Source: Podocnemis expansa (lineage: Eukaryota > Chordata > Testudines > Podocnemididae). Taken from it: DNA of 64,000 nt. Each line of letters begins with the position of its first letter. Within the stretch, counting starts at the first letter, position 1. The translations under genes were made by a program, and so were the position numbers. Positions 24,140-35,439 of this stretch are shown here, in pieces. Below the pieces are notes generated by a model. The model saw nothing but the letters and a program-made list of their open reading frames with translations, searched no databases and was not told where the DNA came from. The stretch is from positions 311,027 to 375,026 of the forward strand of contig ML682014.1 of assembly GCA_007922195.1 (NCBI GenBank), in the 5' to 3' direction.

Positions 24140-24986
24140 GTCCTATTCAGAGGTCCAGTGGGATGCATAGAGGGATGCACCCCATAAAATGATGGGAAAC
24201 TGCACCTCCATTTCTAGACCTAACTTGAAGAGTTCTATCACTAGTCCTATTCACCATCTGCATGCAGTCGCTAGGACAACCAGTGAGAAGATGTAGCTCA
24301 AGTGTCAATGCCATACAGATAACATACAGATATAGAACAGCCAGTTGAAGCTGAACCCAAGCAAAATGGAAGTTACACTGGTTGATATAGGGAAACACTT
24401 GGAGGAGCTTCTGGCCATGGGATAAGTTCCCTTGGGTGAAGACACATTTTCACTATTGGTTTAGTGAGTCTGTAGTTTAGGATCCCCTGGATCCCTCACT
24501 GACACTGAGCTCCCACACAGAGTTACATGTTCTACCATCCACAGGTGGCTAGGAGACTCCATCCCATCCTGGCAGATGATGACCCACTCTCAGTAATACA
24601 GGTCTCCATCTCCCGTCTGGATTACAGCAGCACTGCGATATAACTGGCCATGAAGCCCTTAGGAAACTCCCGCAAGGCAGAACACAGCAGCATACTTCCT
24701 CAGCAATGCAGGATACACAGGCACAATAAATCCTGCCTTCTTCTCTTTACACTGGCTCCTTATAGAAAACAGTCAAATTCAAGGTCTTGATTCTTATCTT
24801 CAAAGCACTCAAAGGTCTGGGTTCAGAACTGTGGTGAACAACTCAGCTCTTGAGGCATGACGAAGCTATGCACAGCCAGGGTAACCTCATTCATACAGGA
24901 AACAGAAATTGCTTGGAGGCCATTCCAAAGCAATAGTGGCTCCCAGACTGTGGGGTGCACTCCCAAGGGGATCATGGAGGAATGTT
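24140..24986 (+). mobile_element. L3/L2-type LINE fragment, sense
   Basis: Sense-strand translation in shifting frames gives LFTICMQSLGQ, then WLNPSKMEVTLV, then a SRLDY-like block near 24615 and SLHWL near 24745, then a FKVLILIFKALKGLG-like block near 24780-24820. These are the ordered reverse-transcriptase and C-terminal landmarks of the CR1/L2/L3 clade. Many frameshifts and stops make it a relic. It stops where the GC-rich hAT-like block begins. Confidence 0.7.
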
Positions 24987-25764
24987 CAGTGGTGCACAGC
25001 TTAGCAGTGTCTGGGCCAACTCCCATGAGGGGGTGGGAAGCAGGGTTAAAGAAAGGGGGAATGTACTGGAATGCCATTCCAGGGCCCACAATTTTTATGG
25101 GCCAGTGTTCGGGGGCCCCTGAAAATAGAATAATAGGGCAGAACACAGCGTTCTGGTGTGTTCCCCCTTACTTTAACTCCTGCAGCTGGGTGCCACTCGG
25201 GGTGGGATGGAGCAGCCTCCATTGCTAGGGGAGTGAGGACATGGTGTTGTTGCCTCACTTCCCCTTCCACAGCAAATAGCATCATTAGCCGGGGGCTGGC
25301 AAAGCCCAGGACCCGGCAGCACCACCACAAGGTGAGTGGTAGCAGGGCAGGGAAGGGGCTGGGGAGCTAAGAGCTGGCCATGTAGGGGTGGTGTAGAAAG
25401 CTGGGCGAGGAGGCCCCAGCCTGTGGGACGGGGCAGTGGTCACAGGAGCATAAGTGGATTGCTGGGCCAGACTGATTGGGGACCTTTGGTGGTGGGACAA
25501 TGGGGGGGCAGGAGCTTGGGGGAGCAGGAGTTTGGGGGCAGTAGCTGGTGTGGGTGGAGGTAGAAGTTTGGAGGCAGATGGTGGGAAATAGCCAGGAAGC
25601 GGGGTTGGGAGTTTATGCCCAAATATAGGCTCAGCAGATGCAGAAACCTGCAAATGTCTACCTGGGCTGGGGCCTGCACATGCATGAAGGGGGCCCAGAC
25701 AATATGAAGGGGGCCCCGAGATTAGGAGGATTCCAGGGCCCATCAAATTATACTTTCACCACTG
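24987..25764. mobile_element. GC-rich hAT-like block
   Basis: The left limit is CAGTGGTG at 24987 and the right limit is the inverse CACCACTG ending at 25764, short hAT-style termini. No matching 8-bp duplication is visible, so the limits are tentative. The interior is GC-rich with AT-poor minus-strand frames up to 153 codons (P, L and S rich) that look like composition artefacts. The GC-rich stretch 25765-25950 that follows may belong to it. Confidence 0.4.
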
Positions 25765-25950
25765 GTGGGGAGGGAGTGCCACCCAGCCCTGCTCTGCCCC
25801 AAACTATGCTCTGGGCCTGCCCCTGCCTCTGGTTCCAGCCCTGGCCACACCTGTGGCCCCAGCTCATCTCCCAACAAATACATTCTGCATTAGATACATC
25901 ACGATGATACATTACGTACAGTACATACATTCAGTCTCCAGGAGACACAC

Positions 25951-26440
25951 AGAATCAAAGAATATCAGGGCTAGAAGGGACTTCATGAGGTCATCTAGTC
26001 CAGTGGTTTTCAAACTTTTGTTTTCTTGGGAGCCAGTTGAAAAAAAAAATCATTTATGCCTGTGACCAAACAATTACATCTTTGAGCAAAGCATTCCAGC
26101 CTTTTCGTGGTGGCAGCAGGGGGTGCCGTGACTCAGTACCTGAGGGTTCACAACCCAGTACTGGGTGCCAACCCAAACTTTGAAAACACTGATTTAGTCC
26201 TACCCCCTGCTAAAACCAGGAGCACTGCCACTAAATCATCCCAGCCAAGGTTTTGTCTAAAGATGGAGATTCTACCACCTCCAAAGGTAAACTATTCCAG
26301 TGCTTCACCACCCACTTAGCGAGAAAGTTTTTCCTCATATCCAACCTAGATCTCCCCAGCTGCAACTTGAAACCATTGCTTCTTGTTCTGTCCTCTGTCA
26401 CCACTGAGAATAGCCTAGCTCCCTCCTCTTTGGATTCTAC
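25951..26440 (-). mobile_element. CR1 LINE 3' end, antisense, split by a hAT
   Basis: Starts at the 3' UTR (AGAATATCAGGGCTAGAAGG, CATGAGGTCATCTAGTC), is interrupted at 26000, and resumes at 26200 through the coding end. The minus-strand frame 26231-26506 contains [24 protein letters not shown] and [18 protein letters not shown], clear relatives of the CR1 ORF2 C-terminus. The right boundary is cut by another hAT end. Confidence 0.85.
25993..26199. mobile_element. hAT-type MITE inserted in CR1, 8-bp target duplication
   Basis: The 191-bp element 26001-26191 begins CAGTGGTTTTCAAACTTTTG and ends CAAACTTTGAAAACACTG, an inverted pair. It is flanked by ATCTAGTC (25993-26000) and ATTTAGTC (26192-26199). 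Removing it rejoins the CR1 3' UTR cleanly, so it inserted after that CR1. Confidence 0.88.
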
Positions 26441-26487
26441 TGCCGGTAGAGGGGAGTGTGAGAGGAAAAGTTTGGGAACAACTGCTG
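26441..26487. mobile_element. hAT right-end fragment
   Basis: AAAAGTTTGGGAACAACTGCTG matches, in reverse, the CAGTGGTTCCCAAACTTTT-type hAT terminus. It sits directly against the truncated CR1 above; the left half of this element is missing. Confidence 0.5.
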
Positions 26488-26879
26488 TACAGGCATCATA
26501 TCTCATGATCTGAGAACCGCCTCAGACATCAACATTTCTAAGTACCAGTCTGAGGTGCACTTCTTTGGCATTGCCTTCAATAATAAATGCCCATAACAAA
26601 GCTGACATAAAAATGAAATTAAAAATACATTTAAATATCCTCCTATAATCCCGGAGAATATAACAAGAATCACATGACAAATGCTAGTCACATTGCTGAA
26701 TGGATATCTAGGGGGCTATGGAAATGGGGATGGTATGAGAATGTGAATAGACTAGAAGAGAACAGAATGGGTCATTCATGAGAATGAACACTATACCTGT
26801 TACAAATTCTTTGCAGGAACAGACTTACAGATTGAATGCCCATTGGAGGATGGAGCTGATATTTATTTTCCTGTCAAGC
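26488..26879. other. Anonymous sequence, no gene
   Basis: Nothing recognised. Confidence 0.4.
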
Positions 26880-27000
26880 ATCGTTATTACTAATTATCTT
26901 TATTACACTAGTGCCTATGGAGCTACCAAGAAGGCGTTAGGCTCTATACAAACACTGAGTAGCAGACAGTCTTTGTTCCAAAGAATTTTCAATATAAATA
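26880..27000 (-). mobile_element. L3-type LINE 3' tail, antisense
   Basis: TAATTATCTTTATTACACTA, GTGCCTATGGAGCTACC, GGCTCTATACAAACACTGAG and CAGTCTTTGTTCCAAAGAAT match, in reverse, the 'ctgtacagcgcc' and 'ggagccccagtca'-type 3' tail of the LINE at 35440-36155. Confidence 0.6.
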
Positions 27001-30000
27001 AACAAGAGAAGCATGGGGTAGGAGGTAAAGTAGAATGTACCGGCAGAGTGAACAATGTGATAGCTGCAAATGGCATGTTAGTGCCAAGATTTAGTTTTGC
27101 TTTTTGAGCTGGTTTAGTTAGGAGGGGATAGGCTAAATGGAAAGAACAGTGAAGGAAGAAAAGCGAGAGAAAGCACTGGGGGGGAATAGTGGACCCCGTT
27201 CACTCCTTTCCCTCCCTGCTTTGGCTGCTGCTGCAGCTGTCTCCATCATGCACACCTATGGAATTACATAAATAACAAAACAGAGCAACACTGGTTCCCT
27301 CACTAAAATTCAGTGAAAACTACAAGATTAAGGAATACCAGAGAACAGAAGAGAATTAAAATAAATGGAGAAATAAAGAAACACTGAAGGGCTCATCACA
27401 TCTAGTTTACTTTCTGCTTCATTCCTGAGAGTCTGGAACCAAAGTGTGTTTTGAAAAGCAAAACTAAAAATGTCACTAGATGCCTTTTAAAGAAATCTGA
27501 GACAAACCTGCCATGCTCTTGGCAATTTTCAATTTATGCTGGGCTTATTATACAAAGGCCAAGAGATACCAACAATATATCACTTTCACTTTCCAAGCAT
27601 AAATTACAGCTATAATAATACAATAAATACATAAAAAGACAAAATTAGATTCTGATGCAGAAACCTTCACTTACTCAAGAAGTCTTTTAGTGGCTAGTGG
27701 TTTACTCACATGAATAGGACTGCAGGATTGGCCCTAGCTGGAGGAATAACCTGAATGATTTCTCAGTGAAAGTGAAATTATTTCTCTTTTACCTTTGCTT
27801 CCTTGGTTTACAATGGCAGTTTATATTAAAAGTCAGTCTGACAAACAAACCTTTAATTTATTACAAAAGTCAAGCTAGCAGGATCAAGCATCCTGTAGGT
27901 GGGATTTCATCTTATCATATTAAAACCATCTCCCCACTGGAAAAGGCAATCTGAACTGCTGTGGCTTTCTAAGCAAGTGGAAAATTATGTAAATCTGACT
28001 TCCTTGGTATGAACCAGCACTGTCTTTATAGCTTATTAAATCATATTCAGGTTGTATAAATACAGAAACACTAGAATACTTGAATTAAAAAAAAAGATAT
28101 TTTTAGGTAAGTAACTGAAAATCTAATGTTTTCCAAAACTGACAAATCAGACCAATTTGATCCTGAAAAACAAAAAACAAAACAACCCTCCCCTGAAAAG
28201 CCCCTTAGCTACTAATTAAGAGCTCACTTCTGATTAAATTTCTCATCCATAATAGACTAAAACAGGATATGGTATTTTCTAATTCCTTTCATATCCAGGA
28301 TATTCCCAAAGCACTTTACAGATCAACGATCAACTGTAATGCAGTGACTGTGTAGCCAAACCAATGAGCAATAATATGCCCAGAAATAATAGCTCACACA
28401 AAGGTTTGGAAACTAATGTCTTTTACTGAGGGAAGGGAAAGCTGTGGAAGTTTAAGGTTCTTGAATTAAATTAGGTTCGACTGTAGCTTTAAGTTCACAT
28501 TTGGTAAAAGGGAATTTGAAACAGAGTTAAATGAAGGGAAATGACTCAAAGGTAACATACAGAACACAGTACCAAATCATTTGACTTTTTATTGATTGAC
28601 ATATCCATAGACTTACTATAGATTCTCAACTAACTAGTTATGGTGTAATTAAATATGGCAATTTCTTTTAAACACAAACATCAGCTAAAAGAACTTTATT
28701 TCTCTAAACCATCTCTTTTTGAGCACAAGAATCATTAGCTGAGATAGACTCAATGCTAGGAATAATGGACCAATTTCATTTCTGGCATAACTGATTTCAT
28801 AGTGGGTCATACAAGGGATGAATTTGTCTCAGTATCTAGTATTCACAACACCTGCTGAAAGCTAACAGAAAATGGAAAACCAAAGTGAACCCAGTTCACA
28901 CACAGTATTGTTTCTCAAGGACCAACACACATTGCTGACTAAGATACAGTAGTTCGAACTATGTGCCAACCTCTATTTTGTCACAAAGGTTATGATGGTT
29001 GTTTATGATCCCAAGTAAATGGTGCCAAGCCGGACAGGAGAAGCCATGTTTCTGTGCTTCCCCAGGCCAGTTTCTGTTGGCAGGGCTTCTATGGAGCTCC
29101 AGCCAGAAATTAATGTTGAAGGCCTCCTATCCCCTGCCCAGCCACTAATATGATTTCTTCCCCAGCACCTCAGATTCCCTTGCATTCAGAGGGCTGAGAT
29201 GAATATTTTACCTCTAGAGCTATAGACTGATAACTACTGGGTATATTTTCAATATGTCACATTTGGGGTGTAAGATTAAAACAAAACATGTACTTTAGCT
29301 ATTCAGAATCAAGTAACAACCTACAATCTGATTCTTACTGAGCAAAGAAGTCACTCTCACTGGGGAAAATAAAAGATGTTGACAATTTTCCTTGTGATAA
29401 AACTGGTCTCCTAATTTTGCAGCAGGGTGGCAATACCCTTCCTCCTTCTATCAATGTTCATGGTACATTAATAAGCAAGTTTAAAGTAAAGTATAGGTTA
29501 ACATGTAAACTAGGTATTTGTGCAAATTGTTTTCCTTACAAATCACTCTGATTGGAGCTGGAATTGGAAACACTATTGAAATATAATTTTTAAAAGGGAT
29601 AAAAAATTAGACAAGACATACAAATTATCATATCATTTATCAAATTCCTAATGGATCTCTCAGTAAATGCTTCTTGTTCACTAAGAGACCCTTTTTGTCA
29701 GGTTTGCTGGATAAACTTTCTGCTTGTGTTTGCAGTCTGGGCATGACAACCTTCAGAGTAAAATATCCTCAGGAAAGTCTGGCTAGTAGAAACAGTAATG
29801 AAAATACCCGGGTGACCAGCTGTTGGGTCATCTTGGAACAAGCTAGATCTCTTGAAGCATGATGTGTGCTGAGTTATCTTCCTGAATGTGCTATGATCTG
29901 GTAAATATATTCTGCATGGCTGCATCGTCTCCTTGCCTTAACTTGTGGAAATCTCCAGCTGTTCCAAGATCAGCTGTAATCTCCAGTGTGCATTTATAAA

Positions 30001-30513
30001 CAGCAGCTCATCTCTCAGTGCCAAAGAAATAGCACCAATTATAGTGACATGGCAGTGATATTTTTCTGTAAAGATTACTGTGGGGGCACATTGATTTTAA
30101 GTCCTTTGTAAAGGTTTTTTGCCTCCCCCCCAAAAAAAAATTCTGTTTGGCTGTTTGAGTTCTTTAAGCAAGGGAAAAATATTTTTTTCATGAATTAATT
30201 AAATATTTTAGAATTTTTGTGTGTGAGCTCTGACAACTTAGTCTTAAAAATTCAAATGTGGTAGGGACTTAATATATACTCAGTACTACATGTCCACTCA
30301 TCTGGTATGAGTAATTGTTTTGAAAGAATACATGAAATACCCCCCCCCCCCATTACTGTCAGGGCAAGAGTGGGAAGCAGGCTTTTGTGCTTGGGTTAGT
30401 AAATTTTTAATTAAATTTTTTAAGATTGCCTTTGACATATGAAGGGATTTTGTTTAGGAATAACAGTGTTTTAACTGAAAATATCATGAAATTAATAGTA
30501 CATAAAGGGTTTC
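27001..30513. other. Anonymous sequence, no gene
   Basis: No coding region recognised. Weak repeat-like words occur at 27700-27740 (GGACTGCAGGATTGGCCC) and 28290-28325 (CCCAAAGCACTTTACAGATC). A poly-C run sits at 30340-30351. Confidence 0.4.
30340..30351. repeat. Poly-C homopolymer, 12 bases
   Basis: A run of twelve C on the + strand. Confidence 0.9.
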
Positions 30514-30734
30514 CACTAAATGTTTATTGCATGAGTTTTCATGGGAGAAAATCGCACTTCATCAGACACTTTGAAAATGGGAGAACTTCAAAGCATCTGA
30601 CAAAGTAGGATTTTCTCCCACAAAAGCTCATGCAATAAATAAACTTGTTAGTCTTTAAGTGCCACAGAAATCCTTGCTTGTTTTACTAAACTAGACTAAC
30701 ACGGCTGCCCCTTTGGAACTTCACTAAATGTTTA
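30514..30734. mobile_element. Palindromic dispersed repeat, copy 3, with 13-bp target duplication
   Basis: CACTAAATGTTTA at 30514-30526 recurs exactly at 30722-30734. The element 30527-30721 has TTTTCATGGGAGAAAATC in the left arm and GATTTTCTCCCACAAAAGCT in the right. The 3' edge has the CTAGACTAACACGGCTGCCC module. The outer part of the left arm is missing relative to copy 1. Confidence 0.8.
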
Positions 30735-31290
30735 ACCATGAACTAAGCTGCTGCCACAGATACATGTATTTGGAGCATTGCAGAGGAAAATAATCACAGG
30801 TGCACATAGGACTAGGCATTCAAATAGAAACATGAATTTATCTGAGTTTCTGATTATGTCTGTATCTATCTCAGGCATTTCTACAGCATTCATCACCTTA
30901 ATGACAGCACTGACTGCACAGGAGGTTCTGCCATGTGCCCAGAGGGATGGTGAGGTGCAGCCTTTTTTTGTCTTAAAACCATTATTTCTGCCTATCTGGA
31001 GATTAAGCAGGGCCACATGTCAAATGGTATCTTTGTAACCATGTGGAATAGAAATGGGCCACATACACTGGTCTGCTGCTTTGTTTGTGCTATTGCAGCT
31101 CTGCAAATGGAGTAGAACATGGGGGCATCTTTCTGTCCAGGGTCTCCCCTATCTAGAGAAGAGTCATAATAAATAATTATCCTTCAAATAGTATACTGCC
31201 ATTTACAGCACCCTTACTGTTCCTTTAAACTGAGGAGCTTTGTGTGTGTGTGTTAAAACCAGAGTTTTATTGCAAATAATGGTAATATGA
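30735..31290. other. Anonymous sequence, no gene
   Basis: Overlapping opposite-strand frames at 30732-31038 (86-94 codons) resemble nothing known. A (TG)n run lies at 31240-31253. Confidence 0.4.
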
Positions 31291-31345
31291 TATAAGCTCT
31301 TTGGGACAGGGACAGTCTTTTGTTAGACTTCTACACTGGGTCCAG
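31291..31345 (+). mobile_element. L3-type LINE 3' tail fragment, sense
   Basis: TATAAGCTCTTTGGGACAGG followed by GACAGTCTTTTGTTAGAC is the tail block that precedes the L3 terminus at 35440-36155. It is cut on the right by a hAT fragment. Confidence 0.6.
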
Positions 31346-31407
31346 CATGTCTGACACCTTTGGGTGCAGGAACAATTTTTATCAGGGGGGAGGGTTGAGA
31401 GCCACTG
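31346..31407. mobile_element. hAT right-end fragment
   Basis: Ends GGGTTGAGAGCCACTG, the inverse of the CAGTGGTTCTCAACC-type hAT terminus. The left end is not recognisable. Confidence 0.4.
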
Positions 31408-32099
31408 AACCAAATTGTAATAGATGATGGAAACTGCTTGAACCCAGACGGTGCACCCTCAGCATTCCTCTTCTCAGCACCTATGTTTGAATGCTACTGT
31501 AAGACAAATTATAAATTATAAAAACAAGTTCTTAGGCCTATTTTGCTTTTAAAAGTGATATCCAAAAATCTTAAAAGTGACCCAGACATCTATTAAATTG
31601 TAATGGCAACTGAGAGTGTAGAAGTTTAGTGCTCATGTGATTTATCCACCAAAACATTAGAAATTATTTAGCAGAAATGTAAAGATGGCATGAAAGTCCT
31701 ATTGCACAAATTCTGCCAGGAGTGTTAGGCCATGTCCACACCTAGGTGGTTAAATCAATTTAACTTAAATCAATTTAACCAAAGTGAAATAAAACTTGTT
31801 AAATCGATTTCAGTTAAAGCGATTTAACAGGTCCACACAAAACCCCCCCAAATTGAACTAGCATGTCCGTACACAGGACTTGCTAGTTCAATTTAGGAGA
31901 GGGGCATCCTGGGAGGTGTGGCAACATGGCCCCCTGGCAGGGCCATGTTGCCACCCAATCCCCTGCCACTGGCTCTCCAGAGCCAGTGGCAGGGGAAAGA
32001 AAAGCCCCCAGGGCAGGGATGGGGGTTCCCTTCTTCCCCACCACTTCCCCGGCAGTAGGGAAGGCATCGGGGGCAACCTGCTTCCCCTGCTGAGTCAGA

Positions 32100-32620
32100 G
32101 ACTGCAGGGCAGCCCGAATGCCCTGCCGCTTCCCCAGTGCTGGGGGCAGGGACGCTGGGGGTGCCCCAAATTGCCCACCACTTCCCGGTGGCGGGGGTGT
32201 AGATCGCAGGGCACCCTGGCTTGACCCGCCACTTCCTAGGTGGTGGGGGCGTAGATGCCAGGGGCGACCTGGCTTCTGCAGGGCACCCCGAATCCTCCAC
32301 TGCTTCCCTGGCAGTGGGGACAGAGATGCCAGGGGCGCAACAAATCCCCCACCGCTTCCTGCTGGTGGGGGTGGAGATTGAGGGGCATCCCGGCTCCTCC
32401 GCCCCTTTTCCGGGTGGTGGGGAATGGAGATCTCTGGCATCTCTGCCCTCGCTGCCTCAGAAGTGGTGAGAGAAGTGGGGCACCCCATGATCTGCACCCC
32501 CACCACCCGGGAAGCAGCGGGGAAAGCTGGGGCACCCCTGGCATCTCTACCCCCATTGCCCTGCAATTCCCTATGCACCCCCCTCCCTCCTTGGCCAGGG
32601 TGCTGATGGGGGTGGGGGGA
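32100..32620. repeat. GC-rich minisatellite inside the Harbinger-like element
   Basis: Roughly eight degenerate units of about 60-65 bp built on CCGCTTCC(t)GGTGGTGGGG followed by GAGATGCCAGGGGC-type words, with GGGGCACCCC between units. It explains all the long overlapping frames at 31880-32704 on both strands. Confidence 0.75.
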
Positions 32621-32853
32621 TCTTCCTTCCAGGGTGCCATGCCCATTGGGAGGAAGGTCAACTGTTATATCGATATGTGGGTCATATCGATATAGCAGAG
32701 CCACACAGGGCTATTTCAAAACCACGATCAAAATCAAATAAAAAGGTACTAAAAACAACAGTGAATGAGTGAGTCATGGGGGGAAGTCCAGGCCACAGCT
32801 TTGAGAGAACCCTCATTTCGATATAAAACTAGGTTTTACTAAATCTAAATTAT

Positions 32854-32900
32854 TTTCCTTATTTTGAAATAAGGGAGCTCCTTATTTCAAAATAAGGAAA
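32854..32900. repeat. Perfect 21-bp-arm hairpin
   Basis: Bases 32854-32874 are the exact reverse complement of 32880-32900, with a 5-base GAGCT loop. The arm core is CCTTATTTTGAAATAAGG. It lies inside the Harbinger-like element. Confidence 0.9.
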
Positions 32901-33102
32901 CATCATGGGGGTGTAAGCATTTTTAAATAGAAATAACCAGTGTTATTTCATTTTAAAATCTGCATGGACATAGCCTTAGAGACTTCAACAGTGGAACAAC
33001 TGAAAGGCTGAGGAAAATACTGATTGTCATACTGTGAATAGGCTGTACCATTCTCCTCATTCCCCTTTCTCCCCTGCATCTCTGAACTGGCTCCTAAGCA
33101 AG

Positions 33103-33383
33103 CCCTGGTGTACACTTACAGGGCTTCTCGGGGGCAATCGACAGCAGATATCCAAGGCAAAATACCTTGCATATCTGCTGACGACTTTCTACCCTGCCGA
33201 TACATGCTAGAGGAAGCTGACTGCAAATGCCTTGTGTCTGGCTTGCAGCAACTCCAATTCTGGGGCTGGAGTTGCTGAAGCTATTTCCAGAGCGATTCAG
33301 CGGGTTCAGACTCACCACTGAATCACACCCAAAAGATTATGCTGTCTGCAGCGATTTTGCCGCAGTCAGTATAGACATATCCT
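33103..33383. mobile_element. Short inverted-terminal repeat element, TAGACATACCC family (copy b)
   Basis: Left CCCTGGTGTACACTTACAGG and right CAGTATAGACATATCCT are the family's termini. Interior AAGCTGACTGCAAATGCC and TTCTGGGGCTGGAGTTGC match copies a and c. Confidence 0.65.
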
Positions 33384-34999
33384 GATATTTAGAATTCATT
33401 TATCACGTGTATGGAAGTAGATGCTGTTGTCACAAAATGAAGATGAATCATTAACTGGCAGAAGTTGAAGACAACTTTTAGACTGAAATGAATGGATCTA
33501 GTGATATAATAGTGTTTTTCCATAGTCAATGGAATCGCCTACCAAATACCAATGGATGTAACAAGGTCGTATCCAGCCTGGCAAATGTATCAGTTTTAAT
33601 CCTTAGGATACTGCCTTATATTATAGGATTAAGATAACAAAATTAGCTTTCATATTTCCTGGCAAGTGCAGTTATTATTGTCCATTGACTTAATTGCTGC
33701 CGAGCTGTTCTATTCAACCATATCTGACACGTAAGGTTTCATTTTATTAGACAAGCTAATCAGAATATTTTGTTTGCAGAAAGAAATGACCTGCCTTAAG
33801 CTCTACATTACGTCTGATGTTTGTACAGCTTGCAGGGTCACAATTCATAATAAATACACTTTAAATTAAGACAGATTTACTGGTCTATATTTTTGTGCGC
33901 AGTGTCAATTTCCCTTTGCCCTGATAAGTCAATAAGACTCATTCTGCAAGGATATGAGTTCCTTATGTGGCCTGTTGGGCACCTTCAAGTGCTGTGAGTT
34001 TCAGTGGGAACTGAGGGCACTCACCACCTCACAGGCCCCACTCACTCACTCTTCTGCACAACACTAATTTCATAGATGTCTGCTTTACAGACAGCATGAA
34101 ATTTCACTCCTAAATATTGTGGTTGGAGTCCAGCCTCAAAACAGAAATAGTAAATGATGTAATATCTGCAACATTCTAGCAGCTCCCTTTCTGAGTCTTC
34201 ATTTGATTGGAATATGTTGGCTATGGCAGATTTTCCTACAGAACTCTGATTAAAAGCATTCTGGAATTTGTCAAGTGCTTTCAGTTAAAACTGGAGGTAA
34301 AACATTAGGGCTAATAAATATATTTCATCAACAAAAAGGAAATCTTGCCATTTTACTAGTGACTATTTCAAACTAGTCTGTAAAAGATTTTTTGCTTGAC
34401 TCTGACAGTTCAGAAAGGTTCCTGTATAGTTCATATCATTATGGATGTCATTCACTGGTATGTAACAAAGACAACAGCCTTTGATAACATTCAGATCACA
34501 GTCCTTGTCTCCAATTCCTTCTTATACTTTTCCTCTGCTTTAATTAATTCCCAAAGCAGACAAAGGTAGGTTATATGTGCCATTTTCTTAAAAACAGTAC
34601 ACTTGCTAAGTAATCGATACAAGTAATTTACAGAAAATATAACAAAAATAACCATTACACAGGATAATAGAAATATTAGATACGGGAAATGCAAACATAA
34701 CCAGGACAGGAAATAGCAGGCTGTAGAAGAGTTAAATATTTTTCTTTTATATGGCTGATGGGTGGATCAGTAGTTACTGACTAATGAACATCGAAACTGG
34801 GTTTTTCTCCAGCAGATCTATGCCAATGAGGTTGGTACAGTACCTTCCAATCTTCATCTAAGTTGAAGGAAAATTCTTATCCACCGCCTGTCCCAACAAA
34901 TCTTTGCTAGAATATCCTAAATGTATACTATATACTCCCTTGGAATTCTTATGCCACCATCTATATGTTAGGCTATTTTTGAGTCCAGTTCTCTCATAC
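33384..34999. other. Anonymous repeat-poor sequence, no gene
   Basis: 33400-33900 has the even, AT-rich texture of old unique sequence and could include conserved non-coding elements. No gene found. Confidence 0.4.
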
Positions 35000-35153
35000 C
35001 AGTGGGTTTCAACCTTTTTTGGGTCACAACAGGCTGCACTAGGCCACCCACCACTGAGACTGAATCCAACCCCTCCCACCAGTTCGCTATGACACACTTA
35101 CCTCCGTGCAGTGGCACAGTAATATGTCCTGACACAGTGGCTGAGAACCTCTG
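35000..35153. mobile_element. hAT-type MITE, no clear target duplication
   Basis: Begins CAGTGGGTTTCAACCTTTTT and ends GGCTGAGAACCTCTG, the inverted termini of a common hAT family. The flanks (TCTCATAC, GTTTAAAT) do not match, so one edge is probably eroded. Confidence 0.6.
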
Positions 35154-35439
35154 GTTTAAATCACTGCACTGTATTTTTAAAGGAAGTCAGTGAACATTTA
35201 GGTTTTGTACAATTGTAAATAATCAAGAGAGTCATAGAAGATAATTTCTAGAGGTTTATCTCAAGGTTCCTATTTTTAAACTAGGTCAGATGCAAATACC
35301 TTTGTAAGAACAGTAACTATAGCACTTGGGTGTTCTCTAACTTTAGAAAATCCTTTTGTGAACAGGTGCTATACTGTTAAGTAAAATACTAGCTACAGCA
35401 ATTAATACTTATCTGGAAAAGTAATAATTTGACTTAGAC
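35154..35439. other. Anonymous sequence, no gene
   Basis: Nothing recognised. Confidence 0.35.

Larger units (their letters stand above)
31725..32978. mobile_element. Harbinger-like non-autonomous DNA transposon, TTA target duplication
   Basis: The 1,248-bp element 31728-32975 starts GGCCATGTCCACACC and ends GCATGGACATAGCC, inverted termini, flanked on both sides by TTA, as in Harbinger elements (TWA duplications). Near the left end, GGTTAAAT and ATTTAACC form fold-back half-sites. The centre is a GC-rich minisatellite and a long hairpin sits near the right end. The minus-strand frame 31883-32704 (273 codons) spans the minisatellite and is P, G and S rich, so I read it as an artefact. No transposase is present. 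Confidence 0.75.

Noticed and set aside
25285..25746. 153-codon minus-strand frame rich in proline
   Set aside because: Composition artefact of a GC-rich transposon-like block, with competing frames on the other strand.
28475..28484. GGTTCGACT, a tRNA B-box-like word
   Set aside because: No A box at the right distance and no cloverleaf; isolated chance match.
31883..32704. 273-codon minus-strand open frame, the longest in the window
   Set aside because: It lies on a GC-rich minisatellite inside a transposon. The frame is proline, glycine and serine rich, repeats with the DNA unit, and overlaps several other long frames on both strands.
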